A DNA stretch of 64,000 bases from Micrasema longulum (GCA_022494885.1 JAGVSM010001655.1:1-64000); one strand, 5' to 3'. Positions 32,576 through 44,780 are shown, numbered from the stretch's first letter. Notes: a model not told the origin generated them from the letters alone. Made by a program: numbers and translations.

Positions 32576-32589
32576 TATATATAACTCAA

Positions 32590-34230
32590 CTTGATTACTA
32601 TTATCTAATAGTAAATTATTTACAACTCGCTGAAAATAGCCCGAAAATCTATATATTTACGTAAAACACAAAAATTTTCAAAAATTACATAATGAGGAAT
32701 TCCAGCCCAACCCGGAATTAAATTTTAAAAATGTTTTCGTGTACACGTGAATATTTAAAAATTTTGGAGTAGGATGAAATATCTCAAAACGCATGCAAAA
32801 ATGAATAAAAAATGTTAGAAATAGTATTCATTTTAAAATCGTAAATAATGACGTCACTTCTTACATCTACGTGTAGTATTTCCGGTTTCCGCTTTAAAGC
32901 CCTTGCAACGTTTTGACCATAGAAAAAAATTGTATAATTTGACATTTTAACCAGAGATTATGTCAACTTTCTAGGTTTTTCTAAATCGAAACGTTCGTAA
33001 AAACAACCATAACATAGAAATGAGCAAATTACGATCAACTAAATGAAGCAATTAAAGCAATATTCCATAGATTCTTGTCAGGTCAGTGAAAGTAAGAACG
33101 CCAACAGTTTCATGACGTCACTACTGAAAAGTGACACACTGATTACAGTCAGTGGCGCGGTATTTGATAAATATAACTTTAAAAAAGCATATCTTTGTAA
33201 GTAAGACACAAAAAAAAAATTACTTAGTTAAATAGTACGCTAATAGAAAAAAAATAAATTAGAAAACAGTGGAATTCCTTATTATGAGCATTTGTTACAC
33301 ACTTTTCTTTCGACTTCATTTTTCGTCCAGAAGAAATTTCTAAAATATATTTATTTTAAACTACATATTCTAGCTGCTTTATTTCATTATAATCAATTGT
33401 TATCTATAGAATTTTTTTTAAACTTTTTGGGTGTAGATCGCTGATACTAGATCACGAGGTCCGAGTTTCAGACCCCGTTCTACTACTCGTCTCTTATTTT
33501 ATAAAATGGTTATTTACGACAAAAATGGCTACTTAAACATTTTTGGTAAATCATAATAGAAATATTTCTCTTGAAAAAAAAATAGTAGTTAATTTTTAAC
33601 TCTTCGTAAAAATACAAGTTTGCAGTCCAATTTCAAAAACTTATTTTAATAGGCAAATTATTTTTTAAATAGGAAATTGCATCCAAGCAAAGACCCGGAA
33701 CAAAGTATGCATTATTATTTTAATACGATATGAAATACGGCAATAAATAGAAAAGTTACTATGAAGAACATTGTCGTTCGTTTCCGCCTAAACTGATCAG
33801 CCATATGCTGCGTGGGAACATTTTACAAGCTATTGAGTAAGGCATCTTGTTCCTGCAACGAGGATTACAGATTTCTCATAAAATGTGTTTAGTTTACCTG
33901 GCACTTCGGGAACGTAAATCATTCTGGTTAACAGCAAATTTAGCGCCCATTTTCCGATGCTCCTCCGCCATTACGATATTACGAAACAGGCGTCGTGTTA
34001 CTCGCAACACGAAAGTGAGACCGTAATTCATATTTCGCCATTCGTAGAGATGGGCACAACTGGTTTATGAAAACGATCGAATAATTTAAATAGAAGCGAG
34101 TCGTGGTCCCGCAGTAGTGTCGCAGAAAACTACAGGTCCGAAGTTCAAGCGCCGCTCTACCGTAACTAGAATTTAATTTCATTCATTCAGCGTATATATG
34201 TTTTTCTTTTTTCTTGCCAAATAATGTTAA
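32590..34230. other. Mostly unique; two possible tRNA-like heads
   Basis: At 34096-34170 GTCGTGGTCCCGCAGTAGTG and GGTCCGAAGTTCAAGC resemble the SINE head at 25745. At 33440-33495 a similar but weaker pattern (GATCACGAGGTCCGAG, TTTCAGACCCCG) occurs. The rest is AT-rich without a frame of note. Confidence 0.35.
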
Positions 34231-34234
34231 CCAA

Positions 34235-34985
34235 ACATGTGTCTAGAGCTTACTTCTTCCACTCCTTGACTATACGGATGTATGTTATCCAGATGCTAAC
34301 TCTGAATTACCTGATAAGTTAGAACGATTGCAGAATATTTGTATTCGTTATATCTTTGATCTTCGCAAATTTGACCACATAACCGAGTATCGCACGCAAC
34401 TAAGCTGGTTCAGTATCAGGCATAGAAGAAACTTTCACATTCTGTCACTTCTTCACAATATTTCAAATAATCCCACTTCACTTATCTGAGAGAGCGCATC
34501 CAACCTCTTTCACAACACGGACTATTTCTTCGTTTTAGTGACGAGAGAACCCTTTTAATACCCTGTCATCGCTCTAATTTTCTTGCCTCCTCTTTCACAT
34601 TAGTAGCCACTCAATTGTGGAATAATCTACCCACTAATGTTAGAGACGCATCTTCTTTATTTACATTTAAGTCAAGATTGAAATGTCACTATCTAAATAT
34701 TTAAATTGTTCCTTTATCCTTCTTCTTTCCTTCCCACCCCCTCTCCGCTCTTCATAGTATAGTGTGTTTTTTTTTTTAATATTTTTATTTTGTTAATCTT
34801 TGTTTTTAATTTTTGTATAAAATTGTAAGATTCAATATGTCCATGTATTTATAATTTTCTCAAACTGAACGGTTTAGATAAGTAGGAAGAAATTGCCTTA
34901 AGGCAATATGCCCGCCCTTATATGTATACATATTGTATACGTATTTAAAGTGTCAAATAAATAACAAAAAAAATATATGTGCATA
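34235..34985 (+). pseudogene. J2 LINE C-terminal fragment and 3' UTR
   Basis: DNA is closely similar to 57690-58480. Encodes LDYTDVCYPDANSELPDK, LERLQNICIRYIFDLRKFDH and IRHRRNFHILSLLHN, then stops and frame changes after about 34485. The UTR has the pyrimidine-rich stretch, the stem-loop AAATTGCCTTAAGGCAAT (34888-34905), GCCCGCC and an A-rich tail. More decayed than the 57.7 kb copy. Confidence 0.8.
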
Positions 34986-34987
34986 TA

Positions 34988-35200
34988 TTTTTTTTTTTTT
35001 TTATTCCAGTAAAATGGCTATATAGTGCAAAGCCAATTCTACCATTTAAACAAGAACACAATTATAAATATAAACAAAAATAAATATAACAATAAAATTA
35101 AATATAACAAGAAACATAAATATAAACATAAAATAACATTTTATCTTGCAGTACTTATGGTGTAATGTATGTGTGTAAATATGTATGTATATAATATGAA
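34988..35200 (-). mobile_element. LINE 3' UTR remnant
   Basis: It starts with a 15-base poly-T directly after the J2 tail, then AATGGCTATATAGTGCAAAG shared with 15612. The two tails thus face each other. Confidence 0.45.
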
Positions 35201-35204
35201 TTTA

Positions 35205-36345
35205 CGCATGTGAAAACTTGTACGTACAATCACGCTGTAAAGCAAAAATGATTAATTAGTATACCCACCGACGAGTACATCTTTGTGGATTTTTTTGCTT
35301 ATCGTTTTATCCTGTTTTATGCAATGTACAATAGGAAAAAAATTCAATGAATTGGAAAAAGTGATAAATTCTGGCACAGTTATTTCAAACTGGTTAAAGT
35401 TAGCCCAAAATTGAAATATTTGGGTAAATCAGAGAGCAAATATTTATTTTAGAAATTGAATTTAAAAAATAAAGAAAACATTTGATTTATCCATATATTT
35501 ACAGTTGAAATTGCTAATTCAGCTTTTGAAAAATGTGTTATCTACTTAAAAATTATTTTACTGATTGACAAAAAAAAACAAAAAAAAAGAAGACTTCTCC
35601 CAAGTTTTAAAAATATTTGTTTAGAACATCTCTCTTTAAAACCTAAATAAGCGTTTTCGAAAACCATTTTCAGAATGTTTGTGTTTTTAGTCGTAGGTGT
35701 TTTATACTTTCACCATTTCAAGTTTTTAAATAAATAACCTTACCTTATTAGTATGTAAATCTGAGTAAAAGAATCAGCATGACAAATACCGCTCTTATTC
35801 AGTAAAAGAGAACGACCATTTTGAAGTATATACCGACGTGCATAGTTCAACATTTTCTTATTGAAAACACTCGAACGAAAGATATAAACTTATAAAATCT
35901 ATTATTAAAGTTGTGATTGCGGAGGAGATCAAAATATTAGATAATTTGATTATTTAACCGGTTATGGGCATCGCTAGCTATTCGTGATGTTTCCAGCGTA
36001 GAGTCGCAACTATGGAGAGAATAATGCGCCACTTAAAGACAATGCAGGCGAGATTGCGGAATCAGAAGAGCTGACCTATTTCGGGAGCAAGATTTATGCA
36101 CTTTGCTCGAAACACGGAACAAAATGACTATCCGCACTTTTGAATGCGGGAACTTATGCATTTTCCGAGCCAGTGACAAATGTGCAGTGAAAATAACTGT
36201 CATTTTTTAAAGAAAACGCTTAAAACTTTATTTCAAATATTACACAACGTGAACCGTGTTCTAATAGCATTTTTCCAAGAACTTGTTCTTTGTATTACTT
36301 GTAATAATTTTTTATCATATAAATTTATCAAAACACTTTACATAC
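35205..36345. other. No feature recognised
   Basis: AT-rich unique DNA; 35930-36180 is somewhat GC-richer. No frame with a known domain. Confidence 0.35.
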
Positions 36346-36349
36346 ATAC

Positions 36350-36470
36350 ACGGTTAACATATGCATAATGGCGGGCATATAGCCTTAAGGCAATTTCCTC
36401 TTACCTACCCAAACCGTTCAATTTGAGAAAATCAGTGGTATACGAACATATTGTTGGTTTATAAAAATTT
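36350..36470 (-). mobile_element. J2 LINE 3' end
   Basis: GGCGGGCATATAGCCTTAAG then GCAATTTCCTCTTACCTACC and TTCAATTTGAGAAAAT is the reverse complement of the J2 tail at 34860-34920 and 58370-58435. No coding part. Confidence 0.7.
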
Positions 36471-36474
36471 TGAA

Positions 36475-37160
36475 GTAATAATAACATTATATTATTTACC
36501 ACGCTGAGGATAAAACGATTCTTATTAATAATATTTTTCTCTCAGTGAATATTAAAATGACATGTTACGTGATTTTTTCCTTCATATAAAGAAGTAAATT
36601 AATAATTCAGTATACCTACAATACAAACCCTAATCAATAAACTATTGATTAGTTTATATTAAATGTTTCTTGCGCATTGTAAATGTACTAATATTTCGTT
36701 TTGTACACGAAATAAACTCACGTTTAAGATTACATAACACACATATGCGCACGCTAAGGTCAAACATAAATTATTATAACATTGTTACGGCTGTTACTTT
36801 TAATAACTCATTAAATGCATTCAGATATCTCGATTCTATAAATACAATTAAGATAACATTAAAAAAACTTTTTTTTTTAAATGATTTTCATATGAAATTT
36901 AAAACACGAATATCTCATTTTATTAAGGTATGTTTATCATTTACAACACCTTACTAAAATATTGCATAAGCTGTATCTTCATTCTTACGTTATTTAAGTC
37001 TAACAAACAAATAAGCATCCAACAAATTTCTAAGACTGTATTATAAATATGTTATTTTAATTAATCAGTTTAATCGATTGTCAGTATTGGCTTAAGATTT
37101 AGAGTTTTAGAGTATCAATTTCGAAATATAAGGACATGAAGTACGATTTACAATATTGTT
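36475..37160. other. No feature recognised
   Basis: AT-rich. A 10-bp palindrome CTAATCAATA/TATTGATTAG lies at about 36632-36654. Confidence 0.35.
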
Positions 37161-37164
37161 AGGT

Positions 37165-37744
37165 AGAGTCTTTATTCAATAAAATATACATATTATTACA
37201 ATATTAATACATTATAAAGAAAACAAAGTATTAAGATATATTTTGTCCCGATAAACTATTCAATAATAGTTTGTCATCGGGTGCTCAGACATTAGTTTTA
37301 ATTAATAATCAAATAAGAAGAGTACAGACAAAATACTGTATACGTATAAAATAATAAACATAAAAATAGTTTAAAGATTTTTTTTATTTTTTTTTAAGTA
37401 AGAAAATAGAGTAAAATAATACAATTAAAATTAAAGAATAGTAATTTACTTAAATATATTTTAAATATAAGAAAAAAATAAATAAAACATATATTTAAAT
37501 AGTGTGTGCTCATAAATGTAACCAAAACAAGATAAAAAAATAAATTAAACAAAGTAAAGTAAATTGAGAATTTCAATTCATATCTACAGAAAAAAAAATA
37601 GTAAGAAAATTAAAAGTACATATTAAAATTAAGATCTAAAAAATGTAAATGAAATATGAAAGTAAGAAAGTAATAAAAGAAAAGAAAAGGTTAACCCAAG
37701 AAAATAACAAAAATGTATTCAATGAGGGATAACAAAAATAAAAT

Positions 37745-37784
<40 letters not shown>

Positions 37785-38095
37785 AAAAAATAATAATAAA
37801 TAAAAAATATAAAAAAAATTAAAAAATGTATTACATAAATATTACATAAATAATAAATCAATATAGGAACGTTTTATCTACTAACCACTTACGTAATAGA
37901 AACTTAATTTTATTTTTACTATGACATGTTTTCATGTCAAGTGGCAACAAATTAAATACTTTTGGAACAATATAATCCAACGTACGTTGTCCATATTTAT
38001 TTTTAAATTTTTGTACTACTAGGCCATCAACAGATGTAAATCTTGTTAGATAGCTGTGTTCTAATTTATTTTTATACATCGAGCTGAACATCTGT
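37165..38095 (-). mobile_element. LINE C-terminus with long 3' UTR
   Basis: On the minus strand, open frame 38091-37858 reads EHSYLTRFTSVDGLVVQKFK, then KYGQRTLDYIVPKVFNLLP, the 'H.Y.TR....V.......G.RS..Y.GP..WN.LP' C-terminal pattern of LINE polyproteins. The ~690-base AT-rich UTR contains a TA microsatellite (37747-37781) and a stem-loop (CCCGATAAACTATT at 37248 with AATAGTTTGTCATCGGG), close to the T-rich start. Confidence 0.65.
37747..37781. repeat. TA microsatellite
   Basis: About 17 uninterrupted AT units. Confidence 0.9.
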
Positions 38096-38154
38096 TGGAT
38101 AATAATTTTGCTCCATAAAATACCCTTGATACAAAGAATGTCAATATAATGTTT

Positions 38155-38440
38155 TGAGGTTGTCCAAATGTTTGTAGACGAGAACTGGATTTAACCCCCT
38201 AGAGAGCTGTTAATATTAACATAGTACAACAGAAATGGAGAACATTTAAGATAAGGTAATATAGAAGTCTAGGCATCTACAGGGCGTATGATCTGTCATT
38301 GGCTGGTTTAAGTGGCCACTTTACACACTGTGTATCATTCATTATTTTGACTATATTTGACCATTCATATTCTTTCAATTTCAAGTTTCAGCTCTTTCAC
38401 TTCAAAAACATCAACAGATGGACAAATTGATTAAACTAAG
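38155..38440 (+). repeat. Repeat X copy 3, most complete
   Basis: Order: TGTCCAAATGTTTGTAGACG, ACTGGATTTAACCCCCTAGA, ATGGAGAACATTTAAG, AATATAGAAGTCTAGGCATC, CTGTCATTGGCTGG, AAGTGGCCACTTTACACACT, AAACATCAACAGATGG. A frame across the middle could read NIEVxGIYRAYDLSLAG-like sequence, but I recognise no family. No terminal repeats seen. 38441-38630 is AT-rich without features. Confidence 0.7.
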
Positions 38441-38629
38441 CGCGGCAAATAATCATTTATGTAAAGAAATTATATTTACGAGTAATTATTGTAAAGATGA
38501 TAGTAATTAACATAGTAAGTTACAGCAATTAACGATTTGAAATCACTCATTTAAATAATATAAAAAATAGGGAAATAACTTAACAAAATAAATAAATACC
38601 TTATTCGTTATTCAGAATTCGTTGTTTTT

Positions 38630-38800
38630 TTTTATATTTTTTTATTATTATCATATTATATAAATAATATTATACATTTAAACAAAGTTTCTTTACTATA
38701 TAACTAGGGTTATTTACCCCGTTTTAAGCCGGTATTTTTTTTATTATAAAAAAATAGTAATCAACACATAGAAAAAAAAGGTAGTTGACATAGTGAAAAA
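38630..38800 (-). mobile_element. LINE 3' end (TAGTTA type)
   Basis: T-rich start, then ATAACTAGGGTTATTTACCC and GTTTTAAGCCGG correspond, reversed, to the 13240 and 28210 stem-loop units. Confidence 0.4.
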
Positions 38801-38804
38801 AAAA

Positions 38805-39710
38805 CATATTAAAAAACGTAGTAAAATATTTATTTATATTTAGCAAAATACATGTTTTAAAAAAACATAGCAAAATGCGTAATAAAAAGAAAAACATAAT
38901 AAAAGATGTAATAAAAAAATGTATGTGTTCATACTAAAAAAAACAATTTTTTGAAAAACAGTAATAACAGAGTAAAAAGTAATGAGTATATTCAAAAATT
39001 CAATCAACAAAAATTGAAATGCAGAAAAAACTAATTCTGAATTTATTTTCCAAATGAAAATCAATTTTCTGCTTTCTAAGCACAAAACCGTTTCCAAAAA
39101 TGGTTATAGAAGTCAACCATAGGGCAGAAAATCATTTCAATCATTCGGAACCATAAAATAAACCTTCAAAGACAACCACCTCAAAAACAGGTCCCAAGTC
39201 AATTTAGAAATACGTCACCCCGGGCAAAGGGTCTACGGGGTCTATGAGGTATGAGGATAAAAAAATGTTGACCCCAAATGTAAATCGTCAAACAGTTTAC
39301 TGGTCCTTTATAGTCCTTTGTTCGGGAAAATGGCAATTTTCAATCCCACCCTATTGCAAGGAGAGCATAAAGGATTTTTTTCACGGAGCGGCGAAAAAAT
39401 AATCTGTACCATTACGCGATTCCGAAGCAATAAACAGAACGACAACAAAATTATATGGTCCCTAAAAAGGACCGTTTGGTTAGCGATAAAGGACCCTACT
39501 AAAGTTTCATTTTCACTCCCCTGAATGACAATATTTTGTAGCAAGGTCATCTCTGCCAAAATTAATTATTTATGAAAATTAGAAAATTAGTTATGATAAA
39601 AGCGTAAGGAAAACTTTAAAACAGAATGTATTTTTTTTTTCAAATAACTCGGAAAAAAATCTCAAACAAAACGTTTAAAATGTTATCCGTTCAAATTTTA
39701 GAAGCCATTA
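38805..39710. other. No gene recognised
   Basis: 38805-39100 is A-rich. 39180-39560 is GC-richer with overlapping frames on both strands (39308-39559, 39318-39524), none with a known domain. Confidence 0.3.
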
Positions 39711-39714
39711 AATG

Positions 39715-40000
39715 CACTGAGGTAAAAATAAATAGATGTTTCATAGAACAATTATTTAAAATTATGTTCCGAAAATTGAACGTTGTCACCTGAACACTGC
39801 TGTGCAAAACCCGTAGTATAAAAGTGTAACTGACGACAGTTTACTGTAAATTCAAAACTGCATGTCGCGTCACGCCTTTTTACGCTGCTTCACGTTTACT
39901 GACTACAAGTTAGGTTCCGGAACTTAGGTTGAATGGAATGGAACAGAAGACAGGTGCTTAGTGCTGCATCAAGTGTATACATATATCAATGATTAAGTGG
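39715..40000 (-). repeat. Dispersed ~280-bp repeat (pair with 17846-18125)
   Basis: CCTTTTTACGCTGCTTCACG and GTTAGGTTCCGGAACTTAGG are the reverse complement of the 17.9 kb copy, continuing on the left to ATTATGTTCCGAAAATTGAA. Arms are inverted and 22 kb apart. Confidence 0.65.
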
Positions 40001-40017
40001 GATTTTTGCTGTGCCTA

Positions 40018-40590
40018 GGCGGATGAAACGTACAGTTATGTGTGTGAAATAGAACCAGAACCCTGGACAAATGATTTTGAATCGATGGTTAAACTCAGGT
40101 AAATATAAAGAAATCGAGTTCAGATAAATTCACCTCGTTGTGAAGTGGTTGGCGCGTTAGTCTACAACTTTTAAGGTCCTGGGTTCGATTCCTGGCAGGG
40201 TGGAGGTGAAAAATTAAATAAAACAACGACGTATTTACTTTTTGTAAAATCAGTAAAATAAATTTAATATCCCGACCCCTTTCAGACCACGACCGATTCA
40301 TATGATTTTTCAAGCCTTGACAAGGGAATAGTCTGAATCCGAGGGGCACATTAAAATTATTTTAGTGATTTTACGCATCGTAAATACATTTGTATATTGT
40401 ATAACATGGAAAATCACAAATTTAGTGTTTCAAATATTAAATCAATGTGAAACACTGATTATTCAGGTTGTCTAAACTGCATTTTTTATGGTTGCTGGAC
40501 CAATCAAAATACGCTGCATTTGGTTTACAAATGCAGTTCCCAATGCACCACTGGATGCGGAAAGGGAAATGTTGTTGTTGTTGTTAAATT
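40018..40590 (+). mobile_element. Composite SINE interrupted by a hairpin element
   Basis: 5' unit (GGCGGATGAAACGTACAG, AACCAGAACCCTGGAC), tRNA-like head at 40130-40200 with A-box-like AGTGGTTGGCGC and B box GGTTCGATTCC, then after an insertion the body (TTGCTGGACCAATC, GATACGCTGC-like AATACGCTGCATTTGG, GCACCACTGGATGCGG) and a (GTT)5 tail. The 40229-40389 insertion is described separately. Confidence 0.75.
40229..40389. mobile_element. Foldback element nested in the SINE
   Basis: Left arm ACGTATTTACTTTTTGTAAA...TCAGTAAAATAAATTTAAT and right arm ATTAAAATTATTTTAGTGAT...TTTACGCATCGTAAATAC are imperfect reverse complements over about 40 bases. It separates the SINE head from its body, so it is younger than the SINE copy. 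Confidence 0.6.
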
Positions 40591-40599
40591 AGATAAAAT

Positions 40600-41805
40600 T
40601 GGATGCGTCTTAGACTATAAGGACAACAAAGATAACAATTTTTAATGGCTTTCAATATTTTTGTAAATATAAAATGTGTGTTTGAAAACAGCTTTGCATA
40701 AAATACATTTTAAAACAAGCGAAAATAGGGCAGACGTTTATCAATTTCGCACAATTTATAAAATGCAAAATACGTAGATAAACAAGTATCAAAATTAAAA
40801 ATAAAACAAACAAATATTTCACGACAAAATGCACATAATATAATTCTATTGAAAGGAAGGGGAGGATTTCTCACATTTACATACTCCCCTTGCCACGTCG
40901 CTTACACCTACATGTCAACCTCACACCCCGTATCTACCCTGTCGGGGTTCATTTTGTATGAAAACGAAGGCAAGAGGCTTTTAACAGATTCTTTTTTTCA
41001 TTTTCATAGAAAAAACATTCGATAAACTCCCGAGTTGCCTACAGAACATTTCATCACAATTGAAAGGATTCGAGAATTTTAATATTTAGCTAGGAACATC
41101 CACAGAAATTCGTAAAAATATAAAAATACATCCACATTTTATGCAAAAAAAAAATTAACTAGCAGTTTATCATAAAAAAAATATACACTCAATAAACCAG
41201 ATGAAAATTACAGGCTTTCTTTTTCATCGTCATTTTTAGTTTTAAAAAATACGATTTCCCAGAAATGTTTTATTTTGCATCAGTTTATCAATTCGTTATA
41301 TTTTTTTTCCAAAATAGTTACATAATTATTTGGATTATTATTTTTTTTTTTATTTCTTACTGTCAATTAAAAATCAAATAAGTATTTCTATATTAAAAAG
41401 ACTTGTCCATTTATTAAGTATTGCTCAAACTTCTCCAAGTTCAAAACAATCATTCAAATCATGCCTTGTCAAGTGCGCTGTGAATTCACATTGTAATAAG
41501 TAACTAAATAAAATAGATTCAAATTCATTGATTTTCGTTATAATTTCGTTGATAAAATTGTATAACACTTATCTAAAATATGTATATTTAAATTCTGTAA
41601 TTTTTCAAAAAAGTTTATGACTAAACCGATGAAAGAATATTATTTTTGATGGTAGAATTATAAAAAACAAAAGATTATTAATTTATTCTCTTATTCTGAA
41701 AATCAAACAATATTTTTGACACTTATAAAACAGTAATTATTCAAAATAGATCTCAATGAAGATTTAAAAACATTTATCATTTCCCTATCCGCACTTAAGT
41801 CTGCA
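40600..41805. other. No gene; small GC-rich patch 40858-40965
   Basis: The patch is C-rich (CTCCCCTTGCCACGTCGC) in otherwise AT-rich DNA. No frame with a known domain. Confidence 0.3.
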
Positions 41806-41810
41806 TAAGG

Positions 41811-42001
41811 CGGCCTCCGTGGTGTAGTGGTCAAGACGCTTGACTCACAGATGGAAGGTTCCGGGTTCGATTCCCGGTGAGAACACAAAAATTAAATGTG
41901 ATTTTTCTCAAGCCTGGGTGTTCTGTGATGTAATTCACCGCTGTAATTGGGCCTCTTGGTCTGTTGTGGTGCAAAAATAAAATAAAAAATATAAAAAAAA
42001 T
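41811..42001 (+). mobile_element. tRNA-derived SINE, second family
   Basis: Head CGGCCTCCGTGGTGTAGTGG with A-box region and B box GGTTCGATTCC; body TTTTTCTCAAGCCTGGGTGT, AATTCACCGCTGTAATTGGG and TGTTGTGGTGCAAAAATAAA tail. Near-identical to 47219-47424 and present reversed at 57440-57620. ATAAGGC occurs at both flanks (41805 and 41999), a probable target-site duplication. Confidence 0.85.
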
Positions 42002-42165
42002 AAGGCACTGCATTGCCACTCCGATTGCAGCATATCTAGATAATTTTTGTTACATAGAAGATAAGGTGATCAGTCTTACGCTTTAGATACTAGTGCAGAA
42101 ACATTAAAATACCCACCCTGCTAGGAATCGAACTAAGGGCTTCGAAGCTAAGGACTTATACCTAC
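42002..42165 (-). mobile_element. tRNA-derived SINE, 24741 type
   Basis: CACTGCATTGCCACTCCGAT, GCAGCATATCTAGATAATTT, AGGTGATCAGTCTTACGC and GCTAGGAATCGAACTAAGGG are the reversed body and B box. It directly abuts the preceding SINE; the A-box end is degraded. Confidence 0.6.
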
Positions 42166-42410
42166 CGGAGATGGGTACGATTAGACCCATTGTAAATGAT
42201 CGATTATGTGAAAAATATTTTTTTTACGTCATTTTCCTGAACGAAATCATAAAAAAATGTACGCAAAACTTTACCACGCGTCTTTTCATGATTCAGAGCA
42301 TATTTTTGGTGAAAGAAACATTAAAAAACCCACAAGAATTCTCAAAAGGAGATATTTAAAACTAGGTCTAATTTGATCCAACGCCGTCGTGCACGTAGTT
42401 TTTTTACCCA
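42166..42410. other. No feature recognised
   Basis: A 62-codon frame (42171-42359) without known domain separates two minus-strand SINE fragments. Confidence 0.3.
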
Positions 42411-42414
42411 ACAG

Positions 42415-42560
42415 GTTTTAAGAGTTAATATACAAACGCGCCAACCACTACACAACGAGGTGGATTAATATCTACTCGATTTCCATTTTCAGGGTTTACC
42501 TGAGAGAAGCCATTGATTCAAACCGCTATTCCAGGGTTTTGGTTCTTATTTACACTCTTA
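42415..42560 (-). mobile_element. Composite SINE, 5' unit and A-box half
   Basis: AACGCGCCAACCACTACACA and AACGAGGTGGAT are the reversed A-box half; ACTCGATTTCC, TTTACCTGAGAGAAGCCATTG and CCAGGGTTTTGGTTCT are the reversed 5' unit, as in 61760-61880. Confidence 0.6.
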
Positions 42561-42564
42561 AATT

Positions 42565-44005
42565 GGATTCTTCTTCGCCCGGATATAGAATTTAAAAATA
42601 TTAAGTACTTGTTTGAAAAGTGTAGAAACGAACAAAATAAAATATCAATCGTAAGCTCAATCAGTGTCCATAAAATTATGCAATCAATATTGATACTGCT
42701 ATCATCAATACCCCCTAAGATGATTTCCTTTCTAAGCAAACAAAGGCCAAACAATAATAGCGCCATGAAAATACTTTGATATATTAAAGATACTAAGTTG
42801 AAGTAACAATGAGTGTTCTCGAACGATTTCATGGTCCATTATCTAAATAGCAATAAAGATTAACCGATTCGATGACAGCCCCGAGGCGACTCGACTAAAT
42901 CGAACAAAAATAAAAAGGCAAAAGGAAAACACAGCGATTGGGTTGAGGGAGGCGAGTTGGTGCAATCTTTTTTTTTATACGCCCGCATGCTTAAAGCGCA
43001 GTTAGAAAAGACAAGACCAACCCCGAGGCAAAGCTTTACCCCCTTTATCTATTTCAGGGGTCTTCAAGTTTTTGATCTAAGAGCCTCGTCGACATCTCTA
43101 TTGATTGGCGGCCCAAGACTCCGCACATCGGACCAATATAATTGTTTAAAAAAAAAAAAATTATTAGTCTCATGTAATTTGTACCGAAAACACATTTTTA
43201 AAGGATTTTTTTCTTCGTCTTGCTATACTGCGGATACCTAGTGATCATCATTTTCTCTATTCCTGAACGTCCACTGCTGACAGTTCATCGATAGTTCATA
43301 TAATGTTAATGATAAGATGACAGCATGACGCTGGAGGAAGCACAAAAGTTTTTAGCTGACAGAAAAGGTTTGCTCAATCCAATCGAGGAGCGAACATGGG
43401 AAGTCGACGAATGTTTTTATTTTTAAAAGTCAATGTTTTTTCCATGATATTAAAGCTGCGTCGGGAGCCGGATGCAATTTCGGATTTGAGGCTCTAGTAG
43501 ACGGTTCTTTACTGTATTTTATTTAGAGATCTCAAACAACATGCGAGAATAATTAAAGTTTTGCAAAAAATAACCTCTAATTTAAATTTACACACTAAAA
43601 TAATACATCGTGAGTACTTGTATTTGTCAATAATGTGTGTGTCCGTGTTGACGATAATGCATATATGAGTTGATAAATATCAAACGCCAGTGAGTCCACC
43701 CAGATTATTTTTTAACATTAATTTGTTCTACAAAATGTAGTGAAAAAAATATGATCATTTCATTGTCTTTTAAATTGAAACGTGTCTTCATTATTACAAC
43801 GAAAACACTGTCAAAAAACTCTGTTTCAATTCAGAAGCTAGTAGTTCCACATGGACATTGTGGTGGATTGTTGTGGGCATACTGGCGTTTGATATTTATC
43901 AACACAAATGTTCTTGTGGACGTAAAATAATGTGTAAATACTAATGAGTGTGCAAAAAAAAGTGTTGTGAAGTGTTATTATCTGATCACGTGTTGTTTAT
44001 TGGAG
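42565..44005. other. No gene recognised
   Basis: Frames at 42513-42832 on both strands and 42957-43241 have no known domain. 42870-43090 is GC-richer. No repeats were matched. Confidence 0.3.
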
Positions 44006-44009
44006 AAAA

Positions 44010-44780
44010 TAAGAAAAAAAGTTTAGGTCTCTATACACGGGCCGAAGTTTGACGATCCCCGATCTAGTTAGAACCGTTCGCGGCTTTGAGGAAGAAAAAA
44101 TTACACAATAGCGTCATAAAAATAATACGACACATTTCAGCGGTGACTGGGAAATACTGCCTCGTGTCGTAAGGAGAGGGCGGTAATATATTTATGAATA
44201 CGTAAGGCGTGTGTAGACTCGGGATGAGAGCCATTCGTCAAAAATAATCGTGAAAAATGTATGGTTATTAGATTCTTCGCATCCGGAGCTCATTCATCTG
44301 GTGGGATGTTTGTCGTGCGAGCGTAGGGGGAATCAAAACGACTTTACACTAGCGATAGTGGTACGCATAACATATTGATATCATTAATTGAATTTGCAAT
44401 CGGTCATGAGAGTGTCTGATTGAGCGAAAATAATCATGCGTAGTGGCTAAAATAATCAGTCAAACACCTAGTAGTAGAGGCTACAACCCTCGAACATGGG
44501 TGTGATCAGCCACGTAGAGTATGAGTACAGCAAAACAGAGTGAGAACGGAGCAGAGCTGCTACTTACGTTGGAGAGGGGGAAGAGAGAGAATCTTGATTG
44601 TGGAAGTAGAGGTTAACAGACGGTTTGACACGTAGAGCAGGACTGCCAGCTCAAGAAATTTAACGGTACCCTCCAAGACATCCACGAGGCGAGGCCGTAG
44701 GCGGTGGACTAGACCTCAGGCGCAACCGTATGGGTGAAGATACGATTAACGAGACACATGAGAGTAAAGTAAGTATTCAA
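44010..44780 (+). other. GC-richer unique stretch ending at a splice-donor-like site
   Basis: About 770 bases with near-balanced base composition and no repeat similarity, ending AGAGTAAAGTAAGTATTC at about 44762-44779, a good fit to a 5' splice site (AAA|GTAAGT). No long frame crosses it, so at best a non-coding or 5' UTR exon of a host gene. Confidence 0.25.
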
